Shown: positions 42,598 through 52,239, counted from the stretch's first letter. The stretch is 64,000 nt of DNA from Pinisolibacter aquiterrae (GCF_019160155.1 NZ_JAFNIH010000041.1:62001-126000); one strand, 5' to 3'. Notes: generated by a model not told the origin, from the letters alone. Made by a program: numbers and translations.

Positions 42598-44967
42598 TCA
42601 CGCCGCCTTCGCCGAGGTCACCCGTTTGGAATGCGAGACGATCGCCTCGCCCAGTCGTTCGACCAGGGCCGCCTCGATCGAGCGGGCGAAATGGACGCCC
42701 ACTTCCGTCGCCTCGGTCCAAACCACCTCCGCCTCGACCTTGCGGCCCTCGACCACCAGCAGGACCGAGCCGCCGCGCCTGAGGCCCGGAACCGGCGTCA
42801 GGCGCGCGCCGTCGCGCGAGATGTCGGCGAGCGTGGTGCGCGTCTCGCGCCCGTCGACGACGATGCCGATCTCCGCCGAACTCGACCAGCGATCGGTCTC
42901 CCGGCGTTCGGCCTTGCGGGTCGCCTCCTCGACGATCGCCGGGATCTCGGCGCGGACGCGGTCGGAGGATCGTTTCATCGCGTCGGAGACGTCGGTCACC
43001 CGCTCCGCCGACGTGGTCGAATGGGCGACGCGGTCGGCGATGTCGATCATCCGCCGCGCCACGTCGTCGACGGCGGTGTTGGTGCGTTCCACCGAGTCGG
43101 AGAACGAGTTCATCGCCGCCCGCTGCTCCTCCATCGCCGCCGCGATCGCCGAGGACACCCCGTCGAGCGTGGCGATCTGGTCGGTGACCGAGCCGATCGC
43201 GCCGACCGCGCGTTTGGTCGCGGTCTGGATCTCGGCGACCTTGCGGCCGATCTCCTCCGTCGACTTGGCGGTCTGCCCGGCCAGTTCCTTGACCTCCTGG
43301 GCGACGATGGCGAACCCGCGCCCGGCTTCGCCCGCGCGCGCCGCCTCGATGGTGGCGTTGAGGGCGAGGAGATTGGTCTGACCGGCGATCTCGGCGATCG
43401 TCGAGACGATCTCGCCGATGTCGGAGGTGACCCGGGAGAGCCCGTCGATCGCCTCGCGCGACTGGTCGGCGCGGCCGACCGCGTCGCGGGTCAGCGTCGA
43501 GGATCGGCCGATCTGGTCGGCGATCTCGCCGATCGCCATGATCACCTGGGTGGTCATGGCGGCCGCGTCGGCGTTGAGGGTTCGCGTCGTCTCCGCCGAG
43601 GAGGCGGCCTCGGAGGCGGCGGCGCCGACGGTGCGCAGGGTTTCGAGCATGTCGCGGGCCTGGGTCTGGACGTCGCCGGACCCGCGCACGATCTCGCTCA
43701 TGCCTTGTTCGGTCGCCCGCTCCACCTCCTGTGCCATCGACATCAGAACGGCGCGCCGTTCGGCCTCCGCGCGGGCGTCGAGGGCGGCGCGCTCGTCCTC
43801 GAGCCGCCGGCTCTCGGCGAGCGCGTCGAGGAATTGGCGCATGGCGTTGGAGACGCGGCCGATCTCGGAGCGCGCCGGCAAGGGGGCCGGGGCCGTCGCC
43901 GAGGTGTCGCCGGCGGCGATCTTGTCGATGATCCCGCTCACGCGGCCGATCGGCCGGGTGATCGAGCGCGCCACCAGGAAGCCGATGCCGGCCGCGGTGA
44001 TCAGGCTGATCAGGCCGATCGCGGTGAAGACGAGGAACTGCTGCCGCGACGCCGAGGCGTGCCGCATCGCGTCGGCGGCGAGCGCCTGGCTGAGCGTGTC
44101 CTCGAGATCCTTGAGTTCGTCGACCCAGTCGGTGGTCGCCATCCACCACTCGCCGGTGGTGACGCCGTCGAGGCGTCCACTCTCCTGTCCGGTGGCGATG
44201 ACCCGGCGCAGACGGTTCACCGTCGCGAGCGCCTTGGAGGCGTCGAGGGTGGCGATCAGATCGTCGTGCACGCCGGCCGCCAACATGCGAAATTCGCCGA
44301 GACGGTCGCTCTCGCGCGCCGAGGTCTCGACGTAGGCCTTCCAGCGGGCGGGTTCGAACCCGCCGCCGGCGATCAGCGCGTTGCCGGTGGCGCGTTCCTG
44401 GCCGGCATATTCCTTGGCGGCCATCAGCGACTGCAGGGTGATCAGAGAGGTCGTCACGGTGGCGTCGTCGACGCTCTTCAGCACCTCGGCGGTGGTGTGG
44501 AAGAAGTCGTCGATCATGCCGGAATAGCCGGCGAGCACGCCGGGCACGGGCAACGAGAGATCGTCGATCGAGGCCCGCAACCGCGTCATGTCGGCGACCC
44601 GGGCGTCGGCCTTCCGCAGCGCCGCCTCGACCCGGCCGTCGAGCGCCGCGCGTCCCTCTCGGGTGCGCAGCGCCCGGTAGGCCTCGGCGGCGACGTCGGT
44701 GCGCTTTCGCTGCGCCAGCATGAGGCCGCGCGGGGCCGGCGTCTCGCCCTTGGAGGCGACGAAGCCGACCGAGGCACCGCGTTCGCGTTGCAGCTCGTGG
44801 ACGAGAGCGGCGACCGACTGCGCCGTCTCCGTGAAGGCGACGACCTGATCGGATCGGGTGATGGCGTCGAGCCGTTCCCACACGAGATACCCGATCACCG
44901 CCGTCAGCACGGCGAGCGCCGGGAAGACCGCCAGGATCAGCCGTTCCGAAATCTTGAGTTTCTGCAT
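42598..44967 (-). CDS. Methyl-accepting chemotaxis protein with NIT sensor and C-terminal PilZ domain
   Basis: A 789-residue receptor. A short N-terminal membrane helix (~9-31) is followed by a periplasmic NIT (nitrate/nitrite-type) domain ([19 protein letters not shown], to ~300). Next come a second membrane helix (~315-340), HAMP, and the MCP signalling domain with hairpin tip [20 protein letters not shown]. The last ~100 residues are a PilZ domain (ERRETDRW then DISRDGARL), a c-di-GMP-binding fold. ATG 44967 is preferred over the TTG at 45000. No other chemotaxis gene is nearby. Confidence 0.9.
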   Translation of the reverse strand: MQKLKISERLILAVFPALAVLTAVIGYLVWERLDAITRSDQVVAFTETAQSVAALVHELQRERGASVGFVASKGETPAPRGLMLAQRKRTDVAAEAYRALRTREGRAALDGRVEAALRKADARVADMTRLRASIDDLSLPVPGVLAGYSGMIDDFFHTTAEVLKSVDDATVTTSLITLQSLMAAKEYAGQERATGNALIAGGGFEPARWKAYVETSARESDRLGEFRMLAAGVHDDLIATLDASKALATVNRLRRVIATGQESGRLDGVTTGEWWMATTDWVDELKDLEDTLSQALAADAMRHASASRQQFLVFTAIGLISLITAAGIGFLVARSITRPIGRVSGIIDKIAAGDTSATAPAPLPARSEIGRVSNAMRQFLDALAESRRLEDERAALDARAEAERRAVLMSMAQEVERATEQGMSEIVRGSGDVQTQARDMLETLRTVGAAASEAASSAETTRTLNADAAAMTTQVIMAIGEIADQIGRSSTLTRDAVGRADQSREAIDGLSRVTSDIGEIVSTIAEIAGQTNLLALNATIEAARAGEAGRGFAIVAQEVKELAGQTAKSTEEIGRKVAEIQTATKRAVGAIGSVTDQIATLDGVSSAIAAAMEEQRAAMNSFSDSVERTNTAVDDVARRMIDIADRVAHSTTSAERVTDVSDAMKRSSDRVRAEIPAIVEEATRKAERRETDRWSSSAEIGIVVDGRETRTTLADISRDGARLTPVPGLRRGGSVLLVVEGRKVEAEVVWTEATEVGVHFARSIEAALVERLGEAIVSHSKRVTSAKAA

Positions 44968-45034
44968 CGCGAGGGATCCGTCTCTGAGACCTCCCTTCAA
45001 GGTCGACGGCTTTCGTTAACCCAGGGTTTATCTG

Positions 45035-45078
45035 GGCGCCGTCTGCACGGCGCCGCGTCGAATACGATGAAATTTCAT
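45035..45078. promoter_or_regulatory. Hairpin and palindrome upstream of the chemoreceptor gene
   Basis: GGCGCCGT (45035-45042) and ACGGCGCC (45047-45054) form a perfect stem, and ATGAAATTTCAT (45067-45078) is a perfect 12-bp AT-rich palindrome about 100 nt before the start. Either may be part of the promoter region. The rest of the 243-nt gap to the PhzF gene stop shows nothing definite. Confidence 0.35.
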
Positions 45079-45210
45079 GATCCGGGGCACGATGTCACGG
45101 AAGATTGAGGGTGACGTGACCCGAAGTTGCGCGGCGTAATCCAGTCGAACGTGAAATGTCGCCCGGCGAATCCTTCGCCGCCCTTCGTTCGTGTCGCGCG
45201 TGACGGGTGA

Positions 45211-46134
45211 TCACGGCGTGCCGAGAAGCTCTCCCTCGGCGACGCGGACCACCGATCCGCCGATGCGCAAGGCGGCGAGGCGGCCCTCGTGGAACTCGGT
45301 GGTGAGGTCGATCAGGCTCGGCCGTCCCATCTCGAAACCCTGTTCGATCCGCGCCCGATGGGTTCCGTCGGTCGGCGTGTCGAAGGCGGCGATCACCCCG
45401 GCGAAGGCCGCCGCCGCCGATCCGGTCGCCGGGTCCTCGCCGATGCCGAAGCCGAAGTCGAACATGCGGGCGTGGAAGGCGCTGTCGTGATTGCGCGTCT
45501 CGCGGCAATAGACGAAGACGGAAAAGGCCTCGGCCTCTCCGAAGGCGGCCAGCCACCGGGCCGGATCGAGGCGGGCGCGGCCGATCGCGTCGAGCCCCTC
45601 GATCGGCACGAAGACGAAGGCGACGCCGGCGTCGAACACCGAGGGAACATGGTTCTCGAATCCGATCTCGGTCGCCTCGAGCCCGAGCGCGTCGGCGATG
45701 GCGCCCTTGTCCGGCATCTCGCCCGGGACCCGCGCCGGCAGTCGCGGCGCATCGAACTCGGCATAGGTCGCGCGGACCGGATCGAGCCGCACCGCCGCGC
45801 GGATCGTCCCGACCGTCTCCTCGAGCACGACCATCGCGTCGATGCCGCTCTCGGGCGTGCCGAAGCGCTCCTCCGCCAGCAGCGCGGCGGTGCCGACCGT
45901 CGGGTGACCGGCGAAGGGGAGCTCGCGGCCGGGGGTGAAGATCCGCAGCGCCGCCGAATGGGACGGCCGGGCCGCCGGCCGCACGAACACCGTCTCCGAC
46001 AGGTTGAACTCGCGGGCGATCGTCTGCATCGCCGCCGTGTCGAGGCCGTCGCCGTCGAGAACCACGGCGAGCGGATTGCCGGCGTGGGCGCGATCGGTGA
46101 AGACGTCGAGAACGACGTAGCGGCGGCGTGTCAT
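45211..46134 (-). CDS. PhzF-family isomerase
   Basis: A 307-residue protein of the PhzF/diaminopimelate-epimerase fold. The N-terminal block YVVLDVFTDRAHAGNPLAVV, the general-acid Glu in FNLSETVFV, and the second-lobe motif GEDPATGSAAAAF are all conserved. Members catalyse proton shifts on small substrates; outside phenazine clusters (none here) their substrates are usually unknown. It starts in a 4-nt overlap with the Nudix gene, the third gene of a tightly coupled operon with an endonuclease-family protein. Confidence 0.88.
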   Translation of the reverse strand: MTRRRYVVLDVFTDRAHAGNPLAVVLDGDGLDTAAMQTIAREFNLSETVFVRPAARPSHSAALRIFTPGRELPFAGHPTVGTAALLAEERFGTPESGIDAMVVLEETVGTIRAAVRLDPVRATYAEFDAPRLPARVPGEMPDKGAIADALGLEATEIGFENHVPSVFDAGVAFVFVPIEGLDAIGRARLDPARWLAAFGEAEAFSVFVYCRETRNHDSAFHARMFDFGFGIGEDPATGSAAAAFAGVIAAFDTPTDGTHRARIEQGFEMGRPSLIDLTTEFHEGRLAALRIGGSVVRVAEGELLGTP

Positions 46135-46883
46135 GGCGATCCCTCCGGGGGCGTGAGCGGCGCGGCCGCCCCCTCGCCGTCGGCGGCGAGCAGGGCGAGC
46201 AGGCGGGGAACGTAGGGCACGCTCGCCTCGAGGGCGAGCGGATCGTCGAAGGCGACCATGCGGAGCCGATCGAGCTCGCCGTCGCGAACCTCGATCGCGG
46301 CGGTGAGCGCGGCGGCGTCGAGGGGGAAGCGATGGCGTTTGACCAGCGCGAGCCGCCCCGCCCCCGACGGGATCACCCACCATCCGGCATCGGCCGCGCA
46401 GGCCGTGAGCCGGAACCCGACCTCCTCGAACACCTCGCGGTGCATGTTGGCGATCGGATCGAGCCGGCCGTCGCGGCGGTCCTCGTGGTCGAACGAGCCC
46501 GACGGCGGATAGCTGAGGCCGGCATTGGCGGTGGTGGCGCTCTGCCGTCCGACCAGCAGGCGGCCGTCGCGGCTGGTGACCGCCGCGACGGGGAAGAGGT
46601 GGCGAAACCCGCGCTCGGCGAGCCCGCCCCGGAGGACGTGGAGCAGCGTCGCGAAATCGGTCGGCCGTGCCCGCGCCGAGAGCGTGGCGCCCCTCGCCTC
46701 GACCCGGTCGAAGAGGAAGGCCGAACCGTTCCACAGCGCCGGATTGGCGGCCTGCGCCACGCGCCAATGCGCCGCGACGGCAGCTCGTTCGAAAGCCTCG
46801 AGCTCGAGCGGCTCGTCGGCGACGGCGAGATCCACCGACGCGAAGCGGAGGGGGTGGTCGAGGGCGTCGTCGATCGGATTCAC
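46131..46883 (-). CDS. Nudix-family hydrolase, atypical box
   Basis: A 250-residue protein. The C-terminal ~130 residues are Nudix-like, with NMHREVFEEVGF carrying the metal-binding Glu residues. The first Gly and Glu of the canonical GX5EX7REUXEEXGU box are missing, as in related Hyphomicrobiales proteins. The N-terminal ~100 residues contain the NPALWNGSAFLFDRVE segment that recurs in that group. The start is a GTG overlapping the upstream stop (GTGA), and its own stop overlaps the PhzF start. Substrate is unknown; the family cleaves nucleoside-diphosphate-linked compounds. Confidence 0.75.
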   Translation of the reverse strand: MNPIDDALDHPLRFASVDLAVADEPLELEAFERAAVAAHWRVAQAANPALWNGSAFLFDRVEARGATLSARARPTDFATLLHVLRGGLAERGFRHLFPVAAVTSRDGRLLVGRQSATTANAGLSYPPSGSFDHEDRRDGRLDPIANMHREVFEEVGFRLTACAADAGWWVIPSGAGRLALVKRHRFPLDAAALTAAIEVRDGELDRLRMVAFDDPLALEASVPYVPRLLALLAADGEGAAAPLTPPEGSP

Positions 46884-47971
46884 GGGCGGGACCCCGAAAG
46901 GCGCAGCGTGACCGCCACGGGACAATGGTCGGAGGCCTTCGGCCGGTCGAAGCCGACCCGCGGATAGCGCTCGAACCGCGCCGGCGCCGGCCGCATCCGC
47001 TCCACCGGCACCCGATGGGGCAGGCCCGACCGGATCACGCTCGGCCGCGCGTCCGGATTGGCGCGGGCGAGAGCCGGCGACACGAAGACGTGGTCGAGGG
47101 CCGCCAGTTCTCGCCCCTCGGCCCAGAAATGGGTCCAGCGCTCGATCGGCGGCAGCCGTTCGACCAGATCGACGGCGAAGTGATCGGCATGGAACGGATC
47201 GAACCCCGTCGCCACCACCCGTTCGCCGATCGCCTCGAGGGTGCCGTCCTCGCCGCGCCGGAGCATCAGATGGTCGCGGTAGTCGTTGAGATCGCCGAGG
47301 ATCGCCCAATCGGCCGAGGCGGTCCGCGCGCCGAACTTCGCCTCGACCAGCCGGCGCACCGCGCGCGCCTCGGCCCGGCGCACCGCCATGGTCTTGTCGC
47401 GCCCCTCGGTCATGGACTTGAAGTGGCAGATCCACAGCGTGAGCGGGCCGTCGGCGGTCTCGACCTCGACCTCGAGCGCGTCGCGCTTGAAGATGCGGTC
47501 GTCCGGCGTCGAGCCCCAGCGGCGCAGATCGTCGTCGAAGAGATCGAGATCGCGATAGGTGAGGGTGGCGTTGCTCATCACCCGGATCGGCCACCCGCGA
47601 CGGCTCGCCACCGCCACGTCGATGCCGCGCCGGTCGTTGCCGTCGAGCAGGGCGAAATGCTCGTAGGGCTCGTCGAGCGCGCGGCGCAGATAGCGGTCGT
47701 GAAACCACCGCAGCGCATCGTGCCCGTCGACCTCCTGGAGACACAGGACGTCGGCGTCGCAGTCGCGAATCGCCTGCGCCGTCAGTTGGCGCTGGTCGTC
47801 GGAGATCGACACCTGCAGGGCGCGCTCGATCAGGCGCCCCTCGGCCTCCGACTCGTGGTCGTAGAGGCCGACCGCCGCGTCCGGGATCCAGGCGCCGGTG
47901 CGCCGGTCGCGGTCCGCCGTGAAGCGGCGCAACAGATTCTCGACGTTGAACGTGGCGATCCTGACGGTCAT
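46880..47971 (-). CDS. Endonuclease/exonuclease/phosphatase family protein
   Basis: A 363-residue protein of the EEP (DNase I-like) fold. Ordered motifs: RIATFNVENLL at the start (metal-adjacent Asn), CLQEVDG (catalytic Glu), WAILGDLNDYRD (Asp/Asn), and ASDHCPVAV near the end (Asp/His). No signal peptide. The fold covers nucleases, inositol-phosphatases and sphingomyelinases, so substrate is open. ATG 47971 is the family start. It heads the EEP-Nudix-PhzF operon, with overlapping junctions at both ends of the middle gene. Confidence 0.88.
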   Translation of the reverse strand: MTVRIATFNVENLLRRFTADRDRRTGAWIPDAAVGLYDHESEAEGRLIERALQVSISDDQRQLTAQAIRDCDADVLCLQEVDGHDALRWFHDRYLRRALDEPYEHFALLDGNDRRGIDVAVASRRGWPIRVMSNATLTYRDLDLFDDDLRRWGSTPDDRIFKRDALEVEVETADGPLTLWICHFKSMTEGRDKTMAVRRAEARAVRRLVEAKFGARTASADWAILGDLNDYRDHLMLRRGEDGTLEAIGERVVATGFDPFHADHFAVDLVERLPPIERWTHFWAEGRELAALDHVFVSPALARANPDARPSVIRSGLPHRVPVERMRPAPARFERYPRVGFDRPKASDHCPVAVTLRLSGSRP

Positions 47972-48111
47972 GACGCCCCTCGTTCGCGAAGCCGGCCGGG
48001 CCGGTGCCGGACCTCCCATCCCTAGCGCGAAACCGCGTCCGCCGCGAGCCCCGCCGCGCGCGTCGCGGACACCCCCCGACCTTCGTTCGATATGAACCTA
48101 TTAGGTATGAT

Positions 48112-48123
48112 GTTGACGTATTC
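48112..48123 (+). promoter_or_regulatory. TTGACGTA motif upstream of the SCP2-like gene
   Basis: GTTGACGTATTC, 58 nt before the GTG start, in an unusually AT-rich patch. Similar TGACGTRW sequences lie upstream of fadL (48541) and of the MerR gene (51780). It may be part of a -35 box or a regulator site. Confidence 0.3.
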
Positions 48124-48180
48124 GGAAGCCTATGAAAGACTGTGCTCGAAACGGATGCCGCTCTCGGGAGGAGCTCTGTC

Positions 48181-48483
48181 GTGCTCGATGAAATCGTGGA
48201 AGACCGCCTGCGTGGATCCCTGCCGGCCCTGTCGCGCCTCGGCGCCCTGGTGCGTTTCGATCTCGGCAAGGACGGTCGCCCGACGCTCGATGCGCGCGGT
48301 GGAACGGCGCGTCTCGAGCTCGACAACGACGAGCCGGCCGACTGTACCATCACCATCACCAAGGAAAACCTCCTGAAGCTGCTCGACGGCAAGCTCGACC
48401 CGATGCTCGGCTACACCCTCGGCAAGATCCGGGTGGCCGGCTCGCTCGGCATCGCGATGAAGCTGGTGGGGGCCATCGCCTGA
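48181..48483 (+). CDS. SCP2 sterol-binding domain protein
   Basis: A 100-residue single-domain protein of the SCP-2 family. The second half is typical: ADCTITITKENLLKLLDGKLDPMLGYTLGKIRVAGSLGIAM. The GTG at 48181 is chosen because GGGAGGAG lies 7 nt before it; longer frames to 48142 or 48092 have no site. SCP-2 domains bind acyl-CoA, fatty acids or sterols in a hydrophobic tunnel, so a carrier role beside the fatty-acid genes that follow is sensible. It is probably a separate transcript, with 182 nt before fadL. Confidence 0.87.
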   Translation: MLDEIVEDRLRGSLPALSRLGALVRFDLGKDGRPTLDARGGTARLELDNDEPADCTITITKENLLKLLDGKLDPMLGYTLGKIRVAGSLGIAMKLVGAIA

Positions 48484-48539
48484 CGAAGGGCGAAGGCCCG
48501 TGGACGGTGCCGTGCATGACGATTACGTCACCTGGGTCC

Positions 48540-48551
48540 GGTTGACGTGAT
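48540..48551 (+). promoter_or_regulatory. TTGACGTG motif upstream of fadL
   Basis: GGTTGACGTGAT, partly mirrored by ATTACGTCACC about 20 nt earlier, making an imperfect inverted repeat. TTGACG with a 17-nt spacer to TAATTT also gives a weak promoter. Either reading puts control about 115 nt before the fadL ATG. Confidence 0.3.
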
Positions 48552-48665
48552 CGGGTCGGCCCGTTAATTTTCGATGACGATCCGGCGACGTTCGAACCTC
48601 GGGAAAACCGGGGCGTTCCGGGGCGCAGCACGACAGACGAGTGAGCCGTGGGCTCGGGGGGAACG

Positions 48666-49886
48666 ATGAAGTCGACGAAGATCGAATTTGCCGTCGCGGG
48701 GGCGATGGGTCTGGCTCTGGTGGGTGTGACCGGCGAGGCGTCCGCCGCCGGGTTCATGCTGCGCGAGCAGAGCTCCGAATATCTCGGCAACTCCTTCGCC
48801 GGTTCGGCCGCGCGCGCCGACAGCCCGGCGACGATCTGGTACAACCCGGCCGGCATGACCATGCTCCACGGCCACCAGATTGCCGGTTCGCTCACCTGGA
48901 TCGCGCCGCAGGCTCGGTTCTCCGGTTCGAGCCTCGTCGGCGGCGGCCCCGGCGGCGACGCCATCGACGACGCGGCGGTCGGTTCGACCTTCGCCATGTT
49001 CGACTATTCCAAGGACCTGAAGTTCGGCATCGCCGTGGTGTCGCCCTTCGGTCTGCGCACGTCCTATCCGGCGAACTGGGCCGGCCGCTTCCAGGGCGTC
49101 GCCAGCGCCATCACCAACATCCAGGTGAACCCGAACGTCGCCTATCGGATCAATCAGAACCTGTCGATCGGCGCCGGCATCACCGGCTCCTGGGTCGAGG
49201 CCGACCTGTCGCAGGCGACCATGACGCCCTTCGGTCTGACTCGTCTGAAGGGCGATGCCTACGGCTTCGGCTGGAACGTCGGCGCCCTCTGGGAGTTCTC
49301 GCCGGACACCCGCGTCGGCATCGCCTATCGCTCGAACATCCGCAACGGGCTCGACGGCGAGATGACCTCGCTGAGCCTCGGCGGCTTCAAGCTCGCCGAC
49401 ATCAACGCCGATCTGACCCTGCCGGGCACCGCGACCTTCAGCTTCTTCCATCGGATCGACGACAAGTGGTCGGTGATGGCGGACGCCCAGTGGACGCAGT
49501 GGTCGGTGCTGAAGAGCCTCGACGTCTACACCTCCGCCGGTGCCCCGGTCGCCAGGCAGGACTTCTCCTGGCGCGACACCTGGTTCTTCTCGCTCGGCGC
49601 CGACTACGTCTGGTCGAAGGGTCACACCCTCCACTTCGGCGCGGCCTACGACATGGGCGCGATCGAGGATGCCCAGCATCGCGGCGTGCGCGTTCCCGAT
49701 GCCGATCGCTATTGGCTCTCGACCGGCTACACGTGGGACGTGAACGAGAACGTGCGTTTGAACCTCGCCTACGCGCATCTCTTCGCGCCGACCTCGGACG
49801 CCGTCTCGACGCTGGGTGACGGCCTCGTGGGCAACTACAAGGCCTCGGTCGACATCGTGTCCACCAGCTTCGTCTACAAGTTCTGA
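48666..49886 (+). CDS. OmpP1/FadL-family outer-membrane fatty acid transporter
   Basis: A 406-residue outer-membrane beta-barrel. The signal peptide is ~1-28 (GLALVGVTGEASA), and the mature N-terminus AGFMLREQSSEYLGNSFAGSAA with NPAGM is the plug segment typical of FadL. The C-terminus ends in aromatic Phe (VYKF), the barrel-assembly signal. It brings long-chain fatty acids or other hydrophobic molecules across the outer membrane. ATG 48666 follows a purine-rich GGGGGAAC. The acyl-CoA ligase gene begins 5 nt after its stop, so uptake and activation are coupled. Confidence 0.92.
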   Translation: MKSTKIEFAVAGAMGLALVGVTGEASAAGFMLREQSSEYLGNSFAGSAARADSPATIWYNPAGMTMLHGHQIAGSLTWIAPQARFSGSSLVGGGPGGDAIDDAAVGSTFAMFDYSKDLKFGIAVVSPFGLRTSYPANWAGRFQGVASAITNIQVNPNVAYRINQNLSIGAGITGSWVEADLSQATMTPFGLTRLKGDAYGFGWNVGALWEFSPDTRVGIAYRSNIRNGLDGEMTSLSLGGFKLADINADLTLPGTATFSFFHRIDDKWSVMADAQWTQWSVLKSLDVYTSAGAPVARQDFSWRDTWFFSLGADYVWSKGHTLHFGAAYDMGAIEDAQHRGVRVPDADRYWLSTGYTWDVNENVRLNLAYAHLFAPTSDAVSTLGDGLVGNYKASVDIVSTSFVYKF

Positions 49887-49891
49887 GGCGA

Positions 49892-51595
49892 GTGAGCATC
49901 GTGAGCACGACCGGAAACCTCGGCGGATCGACTGTTCCGGGGGCGATCTCTCCTCGCCCTCTGACGGCCCTCCTCGACGACGCGGTGGCCCGCTGGCCGG
50001 ACCGCCCCTGCGTCGACTTCCTCGGCGCGAAATGGACCTACGCCGAGATCGGCGATCAGGTCGAGCGCGCCGCGGCCGGGTTCCGGCGTCTCGGCGTGGT
50101 GGCGGGCACGCGCGTCGGCCTGTGCCTGCCCAACACGCCCTATTCGGTGATCTGCTACTTCGCGGTGCTGAAGGCCGGCGGCATCGTCGTCAACTACAAC
50201 CCGCTCTACGTCGAACGTGAGCTGGTCCATCAGGTCAAGGACAGCGGCACCTCGATCATGGTGACGATGGATCTGGAGGCGATCTATCCCAAGGTCGCCG
50301 CCCTCCTCGCCAAGACCGATCTCGCCACCATCGTCGTCTGCCCGATGGCGAAGATCCTACCCTTCCCGAAGAACCTTCTCTTCCCCATCGCCAAGCGCCG
50401 GGACGTCGCCCGCATCCCGCGCGACCGCGCCCACGTGCCCTTCGCCGATCTCGTCGCGAAGAAGGAGCCGGTGGCGCTCGCCCCCTTCGATCCGAAGACC
50501 ACGGTGGCGGTGCTGCAATATACCGGCGGCACCACCGGCGTGCCCAAGGGCGCGATGCTGACCCACGCCAATCTGACCGCCAACGCGCAGCAGATCGCCG
50601 CCTGGGTGCCCGGCGGCTTCCTGACCGGCGCGCCGAAGATGCTGGGCGTGTTGCCCCTCTTCCACGTCTTCGCCATGACCGTGGTGATGAACTTCGGCCT
50701 CACCCTCGGCGCCGAGCTGATCCTGCTGCCGCGCTTCGATCTCGCCCAGGTGATGGACGTCATCGAGAAGAAGCGGCCGACCATCTTCCCCGGCGTGCCC
50801 ACCATCTACACCGCGATCAATCGCGCCGCGTCGGAAGGAAAGCACGATCTCACCTCGATCCAGTGCTGCATCTCCGGCGGCGCGCCGCTGCCCGCCGACG
50901 TCCGCACCCGTTTCGAGAGCCTGACCGGCTGCCGTCTGCTCGAGGGCTACGGCCTGTCGGAGGCCTCGCCGGTCGTCACCTGCAACCCGGTCGAGGGTCT
51001 CGACAAGCCCGGTTCGATCGGTCTGGTCCTGCCCGAGACGACGGTCTCGATCCGCACCCCCGTCTCCTCCGAGGCCGAGGTGCCCGGGGGCGAGAAGGGC
51101 GAGATCTGTGTCAAGGGTCCCCAGGTGATGCTCGGCTATTGGGGTCGGCCCGAGGCCACCGCCGATCAGTTCCACGACGGCTGGCTCAGGACCGGCGACG
51201 TCGGCCATCGCGATGCCGACGGCTACATCTTCCTGGTCGACCGCCTCAAGGACATCATCATCTGCGGCGGCTACAACGTCTATCCGCGCGTTCTCGAGGA
51301 AGCGCTCTATCAGCACCCGGACGTCGAGGAGGCCACCGTCATCGGCGTCTCCGACCAATACCGTGGGCAGGCGCCGATGGCCTTCGTCAAACTGCGCGAG
51401 GGCCGCAGCGCGACCGCCGCCGATCTGATGGCGCACATGGCCGGATGGGTCTCCAAGATCGAGATGCCCAAGGCGATCGAGATCCGCGACGCCCTGCCCA
51501 AGACCATGGTCGGCAAACTGTCGAAGAAGGAACTGATCGCCGAGCTGATCGCCCGCGACACCATCGACACCGTCGATCTCTCCGATCGCGGCTGA
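49892..51595 (+). CDS. Long-chain fatty acid-CoA ligase (FadD-like)
   Basis: A 567-residue acyl-CoA synthetase of the AMP-forming (ANL) family. P-loop YTGGTTGVPKGA, the A5 motif GYGLSEASPV, the A7/A8 region TGDVGHRDADGYIFLVDRLKD and C-terminal catalytic Lys in TMVGKLSKKEL are intact. It activates imported fatty acids at the inner membrane with ATP and CoA. The start is GTG at 49892, with a second in-frame GTG at 49901. It follows fadL by 5 nt. Confidence 0.93.
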   Translation: MSIVSTTGNLGGSTVPGAISPRPLTALLDDAVARWPDRPCVDFLGAKWTYAEIGDQVERAAAGFRRLGVVAGTRVGLCLPNTPYSVICYFAVLKAGGIVVNYNPLYVERELVHQVKDSGTSIMVTMDLEAIYPKVAALLAKTDLATIVVCPMAKILPFPKNLLFPIAKRRDVARIPRDRAHVPFADLVAKKEPVALAPFDPKTTVAVLQYTGGTTGVPKGAMLTHANLTANAQQIAAWVPGGFLTGAPKMLGVLPLFHVFAMTVVMNFGLTLGAELILLPRFDLAQVMDVIEKKRPTIFPGVPTIYTAINRAASEGKHDLTSIQCCISGGAPLPADVRTRFESLTGCRLLEGYGLSEASPVVTCNPVEGLDKPGSIGLVLPETTVSIRTPVSSEAEVPGGEKGEICVKGPQVMLGYWGRPEATADQFHDGWLRTGDVGHRDADGYIFLVDRLKDIIICGGYNVYPRVLEEALYQHPDVEEATVIGVSDQYRGQAPMAFVKLREGRSATAADLMAHMAGWVSKIEMPKAIEIRDALPKTMVGKLSKKELIAELIARDTIDTVDLSDRG

Positions 51596-51779
51596 TCCCG
51601 TCGGGGCCGGGTGCCGGCCTCGACCCCTGCCGGCGCGGTCCCGTGCCGCGCGACGACGACGGGGGAGAGCCTCCGTCGCCCCGCCCGCTCCTGTCCGTCC
51701 GTGACGGTCGGGGCGCGTCGATGGTCCACAGGCTCCGAAAGGCTCGAGACGCTTCATGACGATTTCGCGTGACATGAAA

Positions 51780-51790
51780 GTGACGTATAG
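51780..51790 (+). promoter_or_regulatory. GTGACGTATAG motif upstream of the MerR gene
   Basis: Here the motif is doubled: GTGACATGAA and GTGACGTATA stand as 10-nt direct repeats one base apart, about 60 nt before the MerR ATG. It is consistent with autoregulation by the MerR protein, but no site has been tested. The remaining part of the 248-nt gap after fadD shows nothing else. Confidence 0.3.
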
Positions 51791-51843
51791 GGCAATAATC
51801 AGCCCTCGATGTCGTCGCTTGCAGCTCGCGGAGCCCTCGGTCC

Positions 51844-52239
51844 ATGGAAAAGATCTTCTCGGTCACGGAACTGGCCCGCGATCTCGGCGTGACGCCGCGC
51901 ACCATCCGCTTCTACGAGGATCAGGGGCTGATCTCGCCGCAGCGCGCCGGCAACACCCGCGTCTACACCCATCGCGATCGGGCGCGGATGATTCTGATTC
52001 TGCGCGGCAAGCAGCTCGGCTTCTCGCTGCGCGACATCAAGGAATACCTGGATCTCTACGTGGTCGACACGACCCAGTCGGAGCAGCTCCAACATCTGGT
52101 GAAGAAGGCGCGCGAGCGCATCACCCAGTTGGAAGGCCAGCTCCAGGCGGTCAAGACCACGCTCCAGGAACTGAGGGACATCGAGCGCGTCAGTCTCGAG
52201 ACCCTCTCCAGCCGCGGCCTTTCGGCCGAGACGGCGTGA
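51844..52239 (+). CDS. MerR-family regulator of the fatty-acid operon
   Basis: A 131-residue regulator. The N-terminal winged helix (FSVTELARDLGVTPRTIRFYEDQGLI) is canonical, followed by the dimerising coiled coil (~75-120, LQHLVKKARERITQLEGQLQ). No cysteines are present in the C-terminal part, so metal sensing is unlikely. Short MerR proteins of this type (LiuR-like) control acyl-CoA or branched-chain amino acid catabolism in proteobacteria. The position directly before thiolase, 88 nt, supports a role in beta-oxidation. Confidence 0.9.
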   Translation: MEKIFSVTELARDLGVTPRTIRFYEDQGLISPQRAGNTRVYTHRDRARMILILRGKQLGFSLRDIKEYLDLYVVDTTQSEQLQHLVKKARERITQLEGQLQAVKTTLQELRDIERVSLETLSSRGLSAETA

